This document shows, in pieces, positions 22,627 to 34,110 of a DNA stretch of 64,000 nucleotides. The DNA is from Simmondsia chinensis (lineage: Eukaryota > Streptophyta > Magnoliopsida > Caryophyllales > Simmondsiaceae). Below the pieces are notes generated by a model that saw nothing but the letters and a program-made list of their open reading frames with translations, had not been told where the DNA came from and made no database searches. The stretch spans positions 21,995,212 to 22,059,211 of the forward strand of contig JAGTTD010000016.1 of the NCBI GenBank assembly GCA_018398585.1. Reading direction: 5' to 3'. The first letter of the stretch is position 1, and each line of letters starts with the position of its first letter. A program made the position numbers and the translations under genes.

Positions 22627-25274
22627 AACCATAATTGGTTGAGTTTACTATATTACCCTTATAACTCTTATATAATCCAAATTCATAAAAAATACGCATT
22701 TATTTTTTCAAAATCTTTGACCAAAATCTAGAAACTTTTTAGTTTATAATAATCATAGTATTATAATATAATATTAAATTATAGTTATAACTTAATGTAA
22801 ATTAGGTTTTTCTCATGCGCTTCAAGTTCATGCTGCTCACTTGATTTATTATGGCTTCGTGTACATGAATTGGATTGAGCTAAAAAGAAAAGTCAAGGTT
22901 AATGAAAGTGTTTTAGCCGGAGCCATCATTCTTCTTGCAATTGCAATGCCTTTGGTCCCTGCGATGAAAAGAATATTTGATTTAAATTTTCCTTCTAAAA
23001 TGTTGTAACGTGATGCATTTTAGTTCAATCACCTTGTATTTTATTAGTTTGTGTTCATATTGTGTGATGATGTTTCTTCAAAGGATAGTTGTCTATGTTG
23101 CCATTGGTTAATTGTGTAGTGACATTCTTCTTTCCAACATATTTTTGTTATTAGCATAACAATTGTGTTTCTATTTACATTGGGAGTTCGTAAACTTTCA
23201 ATGACTAATATCCACTTTGTTTCTACTAATTCTTCTAAGTATGCGGTGATCAAATCATCCCCATGGACCTGTGTATTTATGAATTGTGCTTACTTGTATG
23301 TCTTAGTAATGTGTTTTGGTTATTTCAATTAAGTGGTATACCTGTGATGAGACTTGGTAGAAATATTCAGCGGTACCTTTGGTCAACCTTTCTCCTTGTT
23401 AGCCAAATACTATATCTATCATTTTTCTTTTGTGGTGATCCTCCACTTTCACCTTGAGTATGAACCCATAGGGTATATTTTTTAAAATAGTGTAGTAACA
23501 AATTATGATTTTTAATTCTTTGGATTCTTACATTGTACTGTATTACCTTTATTCTAATTGCACATTAATGTTCTTGCATTTGTCACAATGGATTATTCCA
23601 CTTTTCAGTTTTGACTTTTTTCTTACATATTTGGCAAGCTTCGTATGAGTAACCATTTGTAGCGTCAAACCCTTTAATTATAGCCAACGCTTAGAAATGT
23701 TTGACTTGTATGCAATGCTAATGTTATTGGGAATTATTTTTGTAACATGGAAATTTTGTTTGTAAGGAAGCACTTACATTTGGCATCCATGAGTATTGGT
23801 CTATTCTTATGCTTGTTGTATTAAAGTGTATCTCTGACTAGATGACAGTGATATCTTGTTGACTCAACCACTCTATTCTTCATTGGGCCTCTTCATTTTC
23901 AGCGTACCTACATTATGTCAATTGGTTTTGTTATTAGGCTTGTTTTTGTAAATTGTACTATAGTATTTTAAGAAGTTAGTTTTACCATCTCTTGAATTCC
24001 TTGGTATCTGCATGTTCCGAGTTGAATAACAATATTGATCTTGCATTAGTTGCCATGGAGGAACCTATGTTTGCATGCAACGTTTAACTTAGTAATTTAT
24101 TACAATGTAAGTTATGTAATAAGTATTTGAGGTGGTTGTAGTTAACTCATACTGTGGTAATCTTTCACCGCTAATTATGATGCTTGCAGCATATTGATCC
24201 TTCTAAGGTTTGTCAACAAGTAATTCCCTTGATTTGTTGTGAAGTTCGTGAGCATTGTTAGGTGTATGTTTCTGAACCTGTATGAATTATTGTTGTGGAA
24301 TGTAATATAGTACTGATCATGTTCCGAGATAAAATTTGTTAGTACTATCCTTATAATAATAATAATAATAATTTAATTAGTTACCTCTTCTCACGTAGCA
24401 GCAGCTCACTCAAACATATTGTAGCCGGTGCAGTTGTTGATATAGGAGTTGTAGCAATCACCATGCCCATTATATCTGCAACATTGTAGATGTTATACAA
24501 TTACATGGCGAGTAATATATGTGTATGTTGTTCCTTGTTTTGTAATATTTACCAATGTATATATTTTGAAAAACGATGTCTGCACTTTGTTCTTCTAGGA
24601 TCAGTTGGACTAATATTGGTTGTTTGAATTTCAATTGGTAGTTGTGCCCTATTTTTTGGTCCTTTCGTATGGGAAGAGCTTGTAGTTGAAGGATTGAGTA
24701 AGGCTTTCCCACTTCAAAACTTCCCTCCCATTTTGCAATGTCTATCTCTTCAATGATAACTTGTATAACATCATGCTTTCGATGTTGACATTTGTTAATT
24801 ATTATAATGCCGCAGTAAGGGGGATTGCAATTGAAATTACATATTAGTCTGTACTTGTGAATCCATGAATATTATTATCCATGAGGTGTGGACTTTGTTC
24901 ATTATTGTTTACAATTGGATTCCCCGATTGCACATCAGTCTGCGTCAAATGTTTACTCTAAGTATTGTGGCTGGACATGTATGATTGGGGTATAGTTCAT
25001 TCGTGTTGGTGTAGCTGCCCAAATTTTTTTAATAGAAAATGAATGCAGGTGAATTTTATTTGTAAATAATATTATATAATGTTCCTAAGTATGTGTCTAG
25101 TAAATTGGCTTGTTCACATCGCATTGATATTAGTGGAAAACTTAAGGGTACATTATATATTAGTATCCTAAAGTTTGGTGTATTTGTCTTTTAGGTTCCA
25201 AGCTTCTTGATATATTATTGTACTTCAAAATTTTCATGTATTTAATAACATAATTGAAAAGGCATTATGTAAAG
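22627..25274. other. Unassigned T-rich sequence, no confident gene
   Basis: About 2.6 kb with only short frames (at most 80 codons), none with recognisable motifs. A (AAT)n run lies at about 24355. It may be an eroded transposon or intron-like sequence; similar T-rich style resumes after the copia element at 32788. Confidence 0.4.
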
Positions 25275-26044
25275 GTATATCTTGGGAAAATTCATTAATC
25301 AAGCACAACAGAAGCGAAAATTAAACATAAGCATCGAAAAAATAGCACCGATATTTTTACGTGGAAACCTTCTCTCAACTAGAGGGAAAAACCACGGGAC
25401 TTAATGGGTGCCTCATTCCACTATGAAATTAAGGATTACAATATCTAATTATAACCCCCCAACCACATACAATCAATCATCAATCAATCATCAACAATCG
25501 ATCATCATTAATGTGATTATTGCACGGTAAGTCACCAACCTTCCTCAATGTACCTTTTGCACGGCAAGACACCAACTCTCCTCAATGTAGCTTTTGCACG
25601 GCGAGCCACCAACCCTTCTCAATATAACTATTGCACAGCGAGTCACCAACCCTCTTCAATGTGTAGCTTCTTCATGGCGAGCCACCAACCCTCAAACATG
25701 TAGCTTTGGAAAGAGGAAACTACAAACTCTCATTAATGTCTCTCAATCATAAAACTTCAAAACATCAATTTCTCTCCCCCTGCCTGAGTACCTCCTAGGA
25801 TATCCTTTTACAAAACCCGTATGCTCTTACATCTTTCCTCTCTTTTTCTCTTCCTAAAACAATGACCCTTAACCTCTATTTATAATTGAGTTACCTAAAT
25901 CTAATCTAATTTAAAACATCAATTCAAATCAAACTTATTTAGGTAATCCAATCTTAATCGAATATCTCTCAAATCAAATCTAAACCATATCTAAATTATA
26001 TCAAATTAATATTAATTTTGAGATAAATAATATCCTATAGTATA
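25275..26044 (-). mobile_element. Solo LTR (760 bp), perfect GTATA duplication
   Basis: 25280-26039, flanked by GTATA at 25275-25279 and 26040-26044. It matches the solo LTR at 7725-8416 in opposite orientation. Holds at about 25510-25690 four to five tandem units of about 37 bp built on TTGCACGGCGAGCCACCAAC and CTCAATGTAGC. TATA-like box on the minus strand at about 25880 (TTATAAATAGAGG). Confidence 0.85.
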
Positions 26045-26162
26045 AAATAGGGATGTCATCTAACTTATTCTCATTAGCAGTTGCACTACATCACGATTGG
26101 TGTGTTGGGATGAAGGGGATTAGCAAGGAGATGATGGATTTACCCATGATAACAGTAAGTTT

Positions 26163-27190
26163 TGTTGAAATAATAACGCGAACTACAAACGTACAACGAA
26201 AATACTATGAAATACTGCAAAAATACAGCGTAAAATACTGCTGAAAATACTGCTGAAAAATACAAATAAAATGTAGGAAAGGTATCCAGAAAATAATGCT
26301 AAAAATTATAGTTAAACGCAGAAAAATATCCAAGAAGTGCTGCTGAAAATTACAATTAAATGCCGAAAAATAAACCAGAAAATTTCCAGTGTAAATTTGA
26401 AGATGCAGTAACAGCGAGCAAAATTCCATTAAAAAAAATGCAGCGAAATACTTAAGCACAGCAATCAAATAATACCGAAAGAGAGAAAGTTGATTAGATT
26501 GATAAAATACCGAAGATACCGTGCCGTGGCAAATAGCCACTATCCTAAAAGACGATTTCGCTGCTGCACCGGTGCAGACAGTTGTATCGGCAGCCATCCT
26601 TCAGGATTAACACGATTCGACTATTAACGTGCACTTGTTAGTAGTAGGGTAGGAGAGCCCGAGAACCCTGCCCAAAGTAATGGAGATATTAAGAATTGTG
26701 AGCCGGGAATAAGTGTAAGAAGAAGACGAAATACAGATATACAAAGAAAAAAGGAAAACCTGCTTGTGTTTTGATGCATAATTGAGGAGTGTATTTATAC
26801 TGGAGGTTTGAAGAGGCAGCAGTAATGCCAACGGACAAAACGCTCATGCATTGAAAGCTAGGATCAACAACAGCTATAATTTTTATTAGCATAATCTCAA
26901 CCGTTAAGATTGCAACGGTAACAGGTTTTTCCGTACAATTAATATACCCGTTAAGAAAAAGATCATCCACACCCTCGCCTGAGCACAGCGCGGCGGGCGG
27001 TGCGAGTGTGTGGTTCCCACCACTCCGTCACCCAAGACTTAATTCAAATTAGTTTGAAACATATACCCTTATAAACTCAACTTGCCCCTCTTAAATTGTC
27101 TATGTAGGATAGAGACCACTTAGTGCATCTTCAAAGTGTGATGTATTTTTTTCACAATATTTAAGATTAGCTTGTATCATTTTTTCAATA
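26163..27190 (-). repeat. 3' LTR of copia element
   Basis: 1028 bp. On the plus strand it runs TGTTGAAATAATAACG to CATTTTTTCAATA. TATA-like box on the minus strand at about 26790. The 130-codon minus-strand frame inside (26205-26597) appears, truncated, in the other LTR too and is probably leader sequence. Confidence 0.9.
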
Positions 27191-27810
27191 ATCCCCCATA
27201 AAAGATTCAAGCGAGAGAGAAAGATAGGAATATACTGGGCAAAGGGAGTTCAGTTCTTCAGTGCCAATGTCTTACGACTTGAATCGTCACCTAGTGTAAC
27301 CCAAGTTTAGGACCAACATCTTACAAGGTGACTTCCATCTTGAACCTCACAAGGGGTTGTATAGTCTTCCACTTGGACACATACCGAACTCCAGATCTCG
27401 ACAACTCCTGCGGTTTGGCGCGTTTAATTGGCCATGCGCTCGTCCTGGATATTTATAGGCGCTCTAGAAGGCAAGTCTTAATCCTTCATAGGGAGCGGCC
27501 AGACACCCACACCTACATAGATGGATCCCATCAAGTGTGTATTACCGCACACCACCAAACATATGGATATGGGTCCATTAAGAGCTAAAGCTCAACCTCA
27601 CCCCTTGGTAACATACAGACAGTGTCCATCAAGTGCAAGCCTTGCTTACACCAACAAACATATGGCTATGGACCCGTCTCCGCACTGTCACTCCATAGGG
27701 AGGGACAACATAAAACATAGTGCATATCTCGAATGAAACTATGACTTTTTACATTAAACCTGTTAAGACCAGGTTGGATACATCACAGTTTATTTATGTA
27801 TAGACTTTAA
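27191..27810 (-). other. Copia 3' untranslated region
   Basis: Between the RNase H stop and the 3' LTR. On the minus strand it holds a diverged duplication around GGACCCATAGCCATATGTTT and GGACCCATATCCATATGTTT (about 27560 and 27660) and ends in the polypurine tract. Confidence 0.6.
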
Positions 27811-29230
27811 TCACATCCCCCTCGATGTTTCTACAATTATTTTATGACAAAGGTCTTTTGTCAACGGATCCGCGAGATTCTTTTCAGAGTTTACATAGTC
27901 TAGTGATATCACTCCACTTTCTAGTAGATCTTTCACGATCTTATGCCTGAGACGAATGTGTCTCCTCTTGCCATTATAAACCTTGTTCTTAGCCACAACA
28001 ATTGCAGCTTGACTGTTACAGTGAAGTGACACTGATGGAGCTGGAAGCACCCACAATGGCATGTCTCCTAATAGACTCCTTAGCCACTCGGCTTCATAAC
28101 CTGCCAACTCAAGAGCAATAAACTCATATCCTATAGTAGACGTAGCAGTACAAGATTGCTTAGATGATTTCCAGGATATAGCACCTCCAGCTAGTGTGAA
28201 CACATATCCACTAGTGGAATTAATTTCATCATTATCAGACACCCAATTATCGTCACTATATCTTTCTAAAATAGCGGGAAAACCTTCCGAAGTGAAGTCC
28301 CCAATCCACAGTTCCTTTCAAGTATTTAAGCAATCTTTTTAAAGCATTCCAATGCTCTTAATTAGGATTATGTGTGTATCTACTGAGTCTACTTACAGCA
28401 TATACAATGTCAGGTCTAGTATAGTTCATCAGAAACATAACACTACCAATTATTTTGGCATACTCAGATTGGCACATAGCAACACCTTTATATTTGGTTA
28501 GATGTACACTAGGGTCATAAGGTATTCTTACAGGATTAGTATTAACCATGTTAAACTTTTTAAGTATCTTCTCAACATAGTGAGACTGGTTTAGGCTTAT
28601 GCCTTCAGGAGTTTTCACAATTTTAACTCCTAGAATCACGTCTGTCTCACCCATATCTTTCATATCAAATTTAGAGCATAGAAAGTTTTTCGTTTCACTA
28701 ACAACATTCAAGTTCGTGCCAAAAATCAGCATATCGTCAACATATAGACAAGCTATTACACATCCATTTGAATCAGATTTAGAATACACACAAGAATCAC
28801 CGTTATTTATAAGGAAATTATTAGCTACTAGCGTGCTGTTGAATTTCTCATGCCACTGTTTAGGTGCCTGTTTGAGACCGTATAGAGATTTTACAAGTTT
28901 ACAAACTTTCTTTTCACTGCCAGGAACAATAAAACCCTCAGGTTTCTCCATATAAATCTCTTCATCTAGGTCACCATTAAGAAATGTTGTTTTAACATCT
29001 ATTTGATGCACTACTAAATCATGAATAGACACAAGGGCAATCAAGGTTCTAATTATGGCTACTTTAGCGACAGGTGAGTAAGTATCGAAACAGCCTAACC
29101 CCTTTTTCTGGGTGTAGCCTTTAGCCACTAACCTTGTCTCAAACTTGTCTATTGTCCCTTCAGCCTTCATTTTCTTTCTAAAGACCCACTTACAATCTAT
29201 TGGCTTACAACCTCTAGGAAGGTCTACCAA
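27811..29230 (-). pseudogene. Copia reverse transcriptase and RNase H (broken)
   Basis: RT is in 28358-29230: CKWVFRKKMKAEGTIDKFE near the start, HQIDVKTTFLNGDLDEEIYM, SLYGLKQAPKQWHEKF and the catalytic CLYVDDMLIFG. After a break at 28243-28357, RNase H follows in 27811-28242 with STSGYVFTLAGGAISWKSSK, YEFIALELAGYEAEWLRSLL and HIRLRHKIVKDLLESG, ending at LADPLTKDLCHK. The coding order and motifs are those of plant copia elements of the Tork type. Confidence 0.92.
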
Positions 29231-29233
29231 TTC

Positions 29234-30330
29234 TCATGTGTAATTACTTAGAATTGATTCGAGTTCGCTATTAATAGCTTCTTTCCAAAAGGTAGAGTCA
29301 ACTGATCTTATAGCCTCATCATAGGTTTTAGGGTCTTCCTCTAACATATAGACATTTGCAATTTCTCCATTTATGAAATTATCTTCTGATAGGAAAGTGG
29401 TAACAAAATCAGGTCCAAAGTTGATTTCTTTCCTAGCTCTTTTACTCATTCGAATTTCAGGAGTGTCTATATCGTTAGTATGATCATGATTAGAAGTTAC
29501 ATTATGAGAAGGAAAACCAGTAGGTTGTGCATCATTAGGTTTCAAGGAAAATATATGTTCAAAGAATTCAGCATCTCTAGATTCCATAATACTACCACAT
29601 GCGTATGAATCATTAGCTCCTTTAATCAAAAAGCGATAAGCTGCACTGTGATGAGCATATCCGATAAAAATAGAATCAACAGTCTTAGGTCCAATTGTAC
29701 TCCGTTTAAAGTCAGGTAACCCAACCTTAGCTAGACACCCCCACACTTTCAGGTATTTTAGATTAGGCGCATACCCTTTCCACATTTCATATGGGGTTTT
29801 ATCTATTTTTTTTTATGAGGAACTCGATTAAGTACATGACAAGCAGATAATATCGCCTCCCCCCACATGTTGTCAGGTAGTTCCGAACTAATAAGCATAG
29901 CATTCATCATACCTTTTAAAGTTATATTTTTCCTTTCTGCAACACCGTTAGATTGTGGGCAGTAGGAAGGGCTTCGCTCATGTATTATTCCATTTTCCTC
30001 ACATAATCTTTCTAGAGAGGTTGGATCATATTCTCCTCCTTTATCAGACCTAGCTCTTTTTATTTTTCTTCCTAACTGATTTTCTATTTCAGCTTTGTAT
30101 TTAAAAAATATTTCTTCTGCTTCATCTTTAATACTTAGAAGATATACCATTGAGTATCTAGAGTGATCATCTACAAAGGTCATGTAGTATCTTTTTTCAC
30201 CTCTACTTATCAGACTTTTATAGTCTCCTAAATCAGTGTGAACTAGTTCAAGAAGTTCATTTTGTCTCTCGATAGACTTAAAGGATTTTTTGGCATATTT
30301 AGCTTCTACACATACTAAAGTTGACATCAC
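29234..30330 (-). pseudogene. Copia integrase (broken)
   Basis: The catalytic core lies in 29803-30330: LVHTDLGDYKS (first Asp), FVDDHSRY, RSDKGGEY (second Asp) and SNGVAERKN (Glu), so the DDE residues are kept. The frame breaks at an A/T homopolymer near 29810 (CACAAAAAAAA context on the minus strand). The C-terminal part continues in 29234-29785 with LKVWGCLAKVGLPD and a linker ending TYDEAIRSVDSTFWKEAIN, which leads into RT. Confidence 0.9.
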
Positions 30331-31703
30331 TGAAGTTAGGGATCATGTTCATTTTCTTAAGCCGTTTAATTGATTCAATATTTATCTGTCCTAAGCGAGC
30401 ATGCCACAATTCAAGAGACTCAACAATATAAGTAGAAGAGGCACTAGCATTGTTATTCATGCATACAGTATCAAGGACAAAAAGGCCACCATTACAAAAA
30501 CCCTTACCCACAAATTCCCCATTCCTGGTTAAGACTAACTTGTCTGAGTCAAAAGATAACTTCAGCCCAACTTTGATCAAAAGACTACCCGAAATCAAAT
30601 TTCTACGCATATCAGACACGTGCGGCACATTTGTTAAAGTAAGAAACTTTCTAGAAGTGAGTTTTAAAGAAATCTTCCCTTTTCTGAGGATTGGTGCTGC
30701 TACAGAATTGCCCATGTAGACCATTTCTCTACCAGTCATTCTCTGGTATTCTTGGAACATGTCTCGGTTAGTACAGATGTGCCTGGTAGCCCCGGTGTCC
30801 ACGATCCACTCGGCCATATTGTTTACTAGGTTCACCTCTGAGACCACTGCTACAATGTTCTCTGTCTCTACAATGTGGGCTTTGTGTTTTGGGTCTTTAG
30901 GCTGGTTCCTTTTGCTTCTGCAATCTTTGGCCATATGCCCACGTTTTCCACAATGATAGCAATCTCCGAGGAATTTGTTGTTCGACTTTTGAATCTTTCC
31001 TCCAGGCTTGAAATTTGAATGATGCTTTTTCCCTTTATTCTTGAACCTGTCAGATACACTTAGCCTAGCTTCTACAACATTAGCTCTAGATTGGTCGGAA
31101 TATGAGTACCCCCTATCCTTAAGCCTATTTTCCTCTTCAATTATTAAGTGGTTCACTAACTCCTCTAATGTCAAGTCCTTCTTTATGCATAAGTAGGTTT
31201 CGGTAATTCTTCCAAGAAGGTGGGTGTTTTTCAATTAAAACATATGCTTGAGTTATTTCGTAAATTTTAAGACCTTCTGACAAAAGAGTAGTTACTATGT
31301 TTTCATATTCATGGACTTGATAAATGATTGATTTATTGTCCACGAATTTAAAATCTAACCACCTACTAACAGCGTATTTTCTAGTCCCTACATCATCACC
31401 CCCATATTTTTTCTGTAGGGAATCCCAAATTTCTTTTGATGTGTTTAACTTTACATAAATATCAAATAGCCCATCACTCATGTAGTGCAGTAAATTTCCC
31501 CTACAGGTTCGGTCATCAGCGTTGAATTTTTCTTCATAAGCTTTTTTCTCATTTTCACCTTTAGGTGCCTTTTTCTCAAAAAGAACGTAATCTATGCACA
31601 CTTGTTGTAGGAAAAACAAATTTTTTTGGGACCACCTCTTATAGTTCTTCCCGTCAAGGGGCTCAACCGTAGACATGTCAGGAAGAGGTAATTTGGTTGC
31701 CAT
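30299..31703 (-). pseudogene. Copia gag and protease (broken)
   Basis: Gag starts at the ATG at 31703 (MATKLPLPDMSTVEPLDGKN), 41 bases inside the LTR. It has the UBN2-like segment IWDSLQKKYGGDDVGTRKYA. A frameshift near 31200 leads to 30299-31234 with the zinc knuckle CYHCGKRGHMAKDC, the protease motif WIVDTGATRHIC and the pre-integrase motif LWHARLGQIN. A further frameshift at about 30310 precedes the integrase. Confidence 0.92.
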
Positions 31704-31727
31704 GTTTAAATATAGTGGTGTAAAAAC

Positions 31728-31741
31728 AAATCGTCTTTTAG
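31728..31741 (-). promoter_or_regulatory. Non-canonical copia primer site, complementary to the element's own LTR
   Basis: On the minus strand CTAAAAGACGATTT begins two bases after the 5' LTR, the exact position of a primer binding site. It is not complementary to any tRNA 3' end known to me (no TGG start). Its reverse complement AAATCGTCTTTTAG lies inside the LTR, as CTAAAAGACGATTT on the plus strand at 32131-32144 and again at 26545-26558 in the other LTR. Confidence 0.55.
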
Positions 31742-31743
31742 AT

Positions 31744-32782
31744 TGTTGAAATAATAACGTGAACTGTAAATGTACAACGAAAATACTACGAAAATACAGC
31801 GTAAAATACTGCAGGAAATACTACTGGAAATACTGCTGAAAAATACAGACAAAATGCAGGAAAAATATCCAGAAAATACTGCTGAAAATTATAGTTAAAA
31901 CGCAGAAAAATATCCAGGAAATGCTGCTGAAAGTTATAGTTAAATGCAGAAAAATAAACTAGAAAATTTCCAGTGTAAATTTGAAGACGCAGGAACAGCG
32001 AACAAAAATTCCAGTAAAAACAAACGCAGCGAAATACTTAAACACAGCAATCAAATAATATCGAAAAAGAGAAAGTTGATTACATTGATAAAATACCAAA
32101 GATACCGTGCCGTGGCAAATAGCTACTGTCCTAAAAGACGATTTCGCCGGTACTCTGGTGCAGACAGTTGTATCAGCGGCCATCCTCCAGGATTAACACG
32201 ATTCGACTATTAACGTGTACTCGTTAGTAGCCGGGTAGGAGAGCCCGAGAACCTTGCCCAAAATAATGGAGAGATTAAGAATTGTGAACCGGGAATAGGT
32301 GTAAGAAGAAGATGTAATACAGATATAAAAAGAAAAATGGAAAACCTGCTTGTGTTTTGATGCATAGTTGAGGAGTGTATTTATACCGGAGGTTTGAAGA
32401 GGCAGCAGTAATGCCAACGGACAAAACGCTCATGCATTGAAAGCTAGGATCAACAATAGCTATAATTTTTATTAGCATAATCTCAACCGTTAAGATTGCA
32501 GCGGAAACAAGTTTTTCCGTAAAATTAATATACCCGTTAAGAAAAAGATCACCCACACCCTCGCCCGAGCACGGCACCGTGGGCTGGCGGCGTGCGCATG
32601 TGTGGTTCCCACCATTCCTTCACCCAAGACTTAATTCAAATTAGTTGGAAACTTATACCCTTATAAACTCAACTTGCCCCCCTTAAATTGTCTATGTGGG
32701 ATACAGACCACTTAGTGCATCTTTAAAGTGTGATGTATTTTTTTCACAATATTTAAGATTAGCTTGTATCATTTTTTCGACA
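31744..32782 (-). repeat. 5' LTR of copia element
   Basis: 1039 bp, on the minus strand TGTCGAAAAAATG to TATTTCAACA. Carries the TATA box at 32378-32385 and the block complementary to the primer site at 32131-32144. Confidence 0.92.
32378..32385 (-). promoter_or_regulatory. Copia LTR TATA box
   Basis: TATAAATA on the minus strand (CCGGTATAAATACACTCC). Transcription would start near 32350, placing the 14-base self-complementary block about 205 bases into the RNA. Confidence 0.65.
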
Positions 32783-32787
32783 AGTTT

Positions 32788-33329
32788 TAGAACCTCGTAT
32801 ATTGTGCCCATGTTTGAGCTCCAAATTTCGTTGTATGGAATGGAATAAGTCCTTTATAGCTCTTTTTGCGCAAGTAATTCATTATTTTGTACATGAGGAT
32901 CCCAGACGAACATCGTATTAGAGGTCTAATATATCTACTGACATGTTGTCTCGTTGGATTGCGTTCCTTTCTAGCCATAATATGTCCATGAAAATATACC
33001 TCTGTGGCCTGCTTAACAAGACCGTAGGCTTATCATAGTTCGAAAATAAAGTGTCCTAATTTATTTCATGTGTCATGTTTTGGTGCAGTAATTCAGGGTT
33101 CTTTAATGGAGCGCAAATAATCATGTCCCTTTATCTTTTGTTAAGTTTTTTTTTTTATTAATTAACGGCTTTATTACAGGGATTTTATGAGATTACAAGA
33201 GAAAAGGAAAGAAAAAACGAGGGGCACATCTACTCTGAAGGTCCTTCAATTGAGAGTGAAGGGAGAGCAGTGAGCTTATCATTTCTTTAAAGGTCTGAGC
33301 CCTATTTATAAGGATTTTCCCCTAAAAAG
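32788..33329. other. Unassigned flank of copia element
   Basis: The empty site joins 26162 to 32788. A 63-codon minus-strand frame (32787-32978) reads through part of it but shows no known motif. From about 33190 a minus-strand TATAAATAGGG (33305) suggests the start of LTR-like sequence. Confidence 0.35.
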
Positions 33330-34110
33330 TTGTGCCATGTATGAAGAGGTGTATCTCGCCTAGTACAGAACCGGGGCGAGATACCCTACGCCGTTGGGCC
33401 TATGACATCGGGTCGTTGTCTATCCGACTTGTGGAGCCGAGGAGGGTTGCTGGCGGACCTCCTGGGAAACGGGCATCTCAGTGCCATATGCCCTCCGGGA
33501 GTCGAAGTGAACGTTGCGTTGGGGTTGTCATTACAAGAATCTTCGTGCTCCGAGGGTCGAGCTGTCATCTACTAGGGTTCCGGTGTCGGGTCATTGTCGT
33601 TGTTCTACCGACTCCCGGAGGAGAAGGCATCTCGGACCAAGATGCCCCCTCGGGTCCGGGGTGCATGCTCCATTGGGTTGCGGGTGCGGGATCACTTGAG
33701 GGTCGAGATGCTCCTTGTCATCTTGATGCGTCTATATCTTTATGGGTGTTGCCTGAGTCCCGGAGGCAAGCTCCGAGGGTGCATCTCGTACCGAGATGCA
33801 CCCGTGTCTGGACGGGCATGCTTCCTTCTTCTTCTGCTCGGATTCTGGAATGTATCCCGTCAGTGAGGTGCGCTTCGTTCTCTTAAGTTGAAAGTGGAGT
33901 TCCGGAGGTAGCTTCCATGGGTGCATCTCGGTCCGAGATGCACCTACGTCGAAGTGGGCGTGATCCTTCCTTCTTCTACTTGGATCCTGGGATGTGTCCC
34001 GTTGGCAAGATGCTCTCCTTCCTTTTAGATGGAAGGCAAAGCTCCAAACCCAGGCCTCCGGGGGTGGATCTTGGCCCGAGTTGGGGCCTCATCCCAGGTG
34101 GCCACGTGTC
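33330..34110. repeat. GC-rich tandem repeat with hairpin palindromes
   Basis: Markedly GC-rich compared with its surroundings. Units of about 140 bp from about 33754 share GTCCCGGAGGCAAGCTCC-like, GGGTGCATCTCG, CGAGATGCACC, CTTCCTTCTTCTTCT and GGATCCTGGGATGTGTCCCG. Each unit holds a palindrome: arms GGGTGCATCTCG/CGAGATGCACCC around 33779-33805 and GGTGCATCTCGG/CCGAGATGCACC around 33920-33944. The half before 33750 is a more diverged version. Frames here (up to 184 codons) are by-products. It could be part of an LTR. Confidence 0.6.

Larger units (their letters stand above)
26158..32787 (-). mobile_element. Complete, mutated Ty1/copia retrotransposon on the minus strand
   Basis: Element 26163-32782 (6.6 kb), flanked by AGTTT at 26158-26162 and 32783-32787. 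Read on the minus strand the order is LTR, non-canonical primer site, gag, protease, integrase, RT, RNase H, polypurine tract (TTATGGGGGAT at 27191-27201) and LTR. Integrase before RT defines copia. Several frameshifts and stops break the polyprotein, so this copy is dead, although most domain motifs survive. Confidence 0.93.

Noticed and set aside
22408..22632. 74-codon minus-strand frame rich in Tyr and Pro
   Set aside because: Produced by the GGGTAT repeats of the short hAT element.
25510..25690. Regular repeats resembling a CRISPR array
   Set aside because: Tandem units without unique spacers, inside a plant LTR.
26205..26597. 130-codon minus-strand frame
   Set aside because: Lies wholly in the copia LTR; the equivalent frame in the other LTR is shorter and diverged.
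28599..28955. 118-codon plus-strand frame
   Set aside because: Shadow opposite the copia reverse transcriptase.
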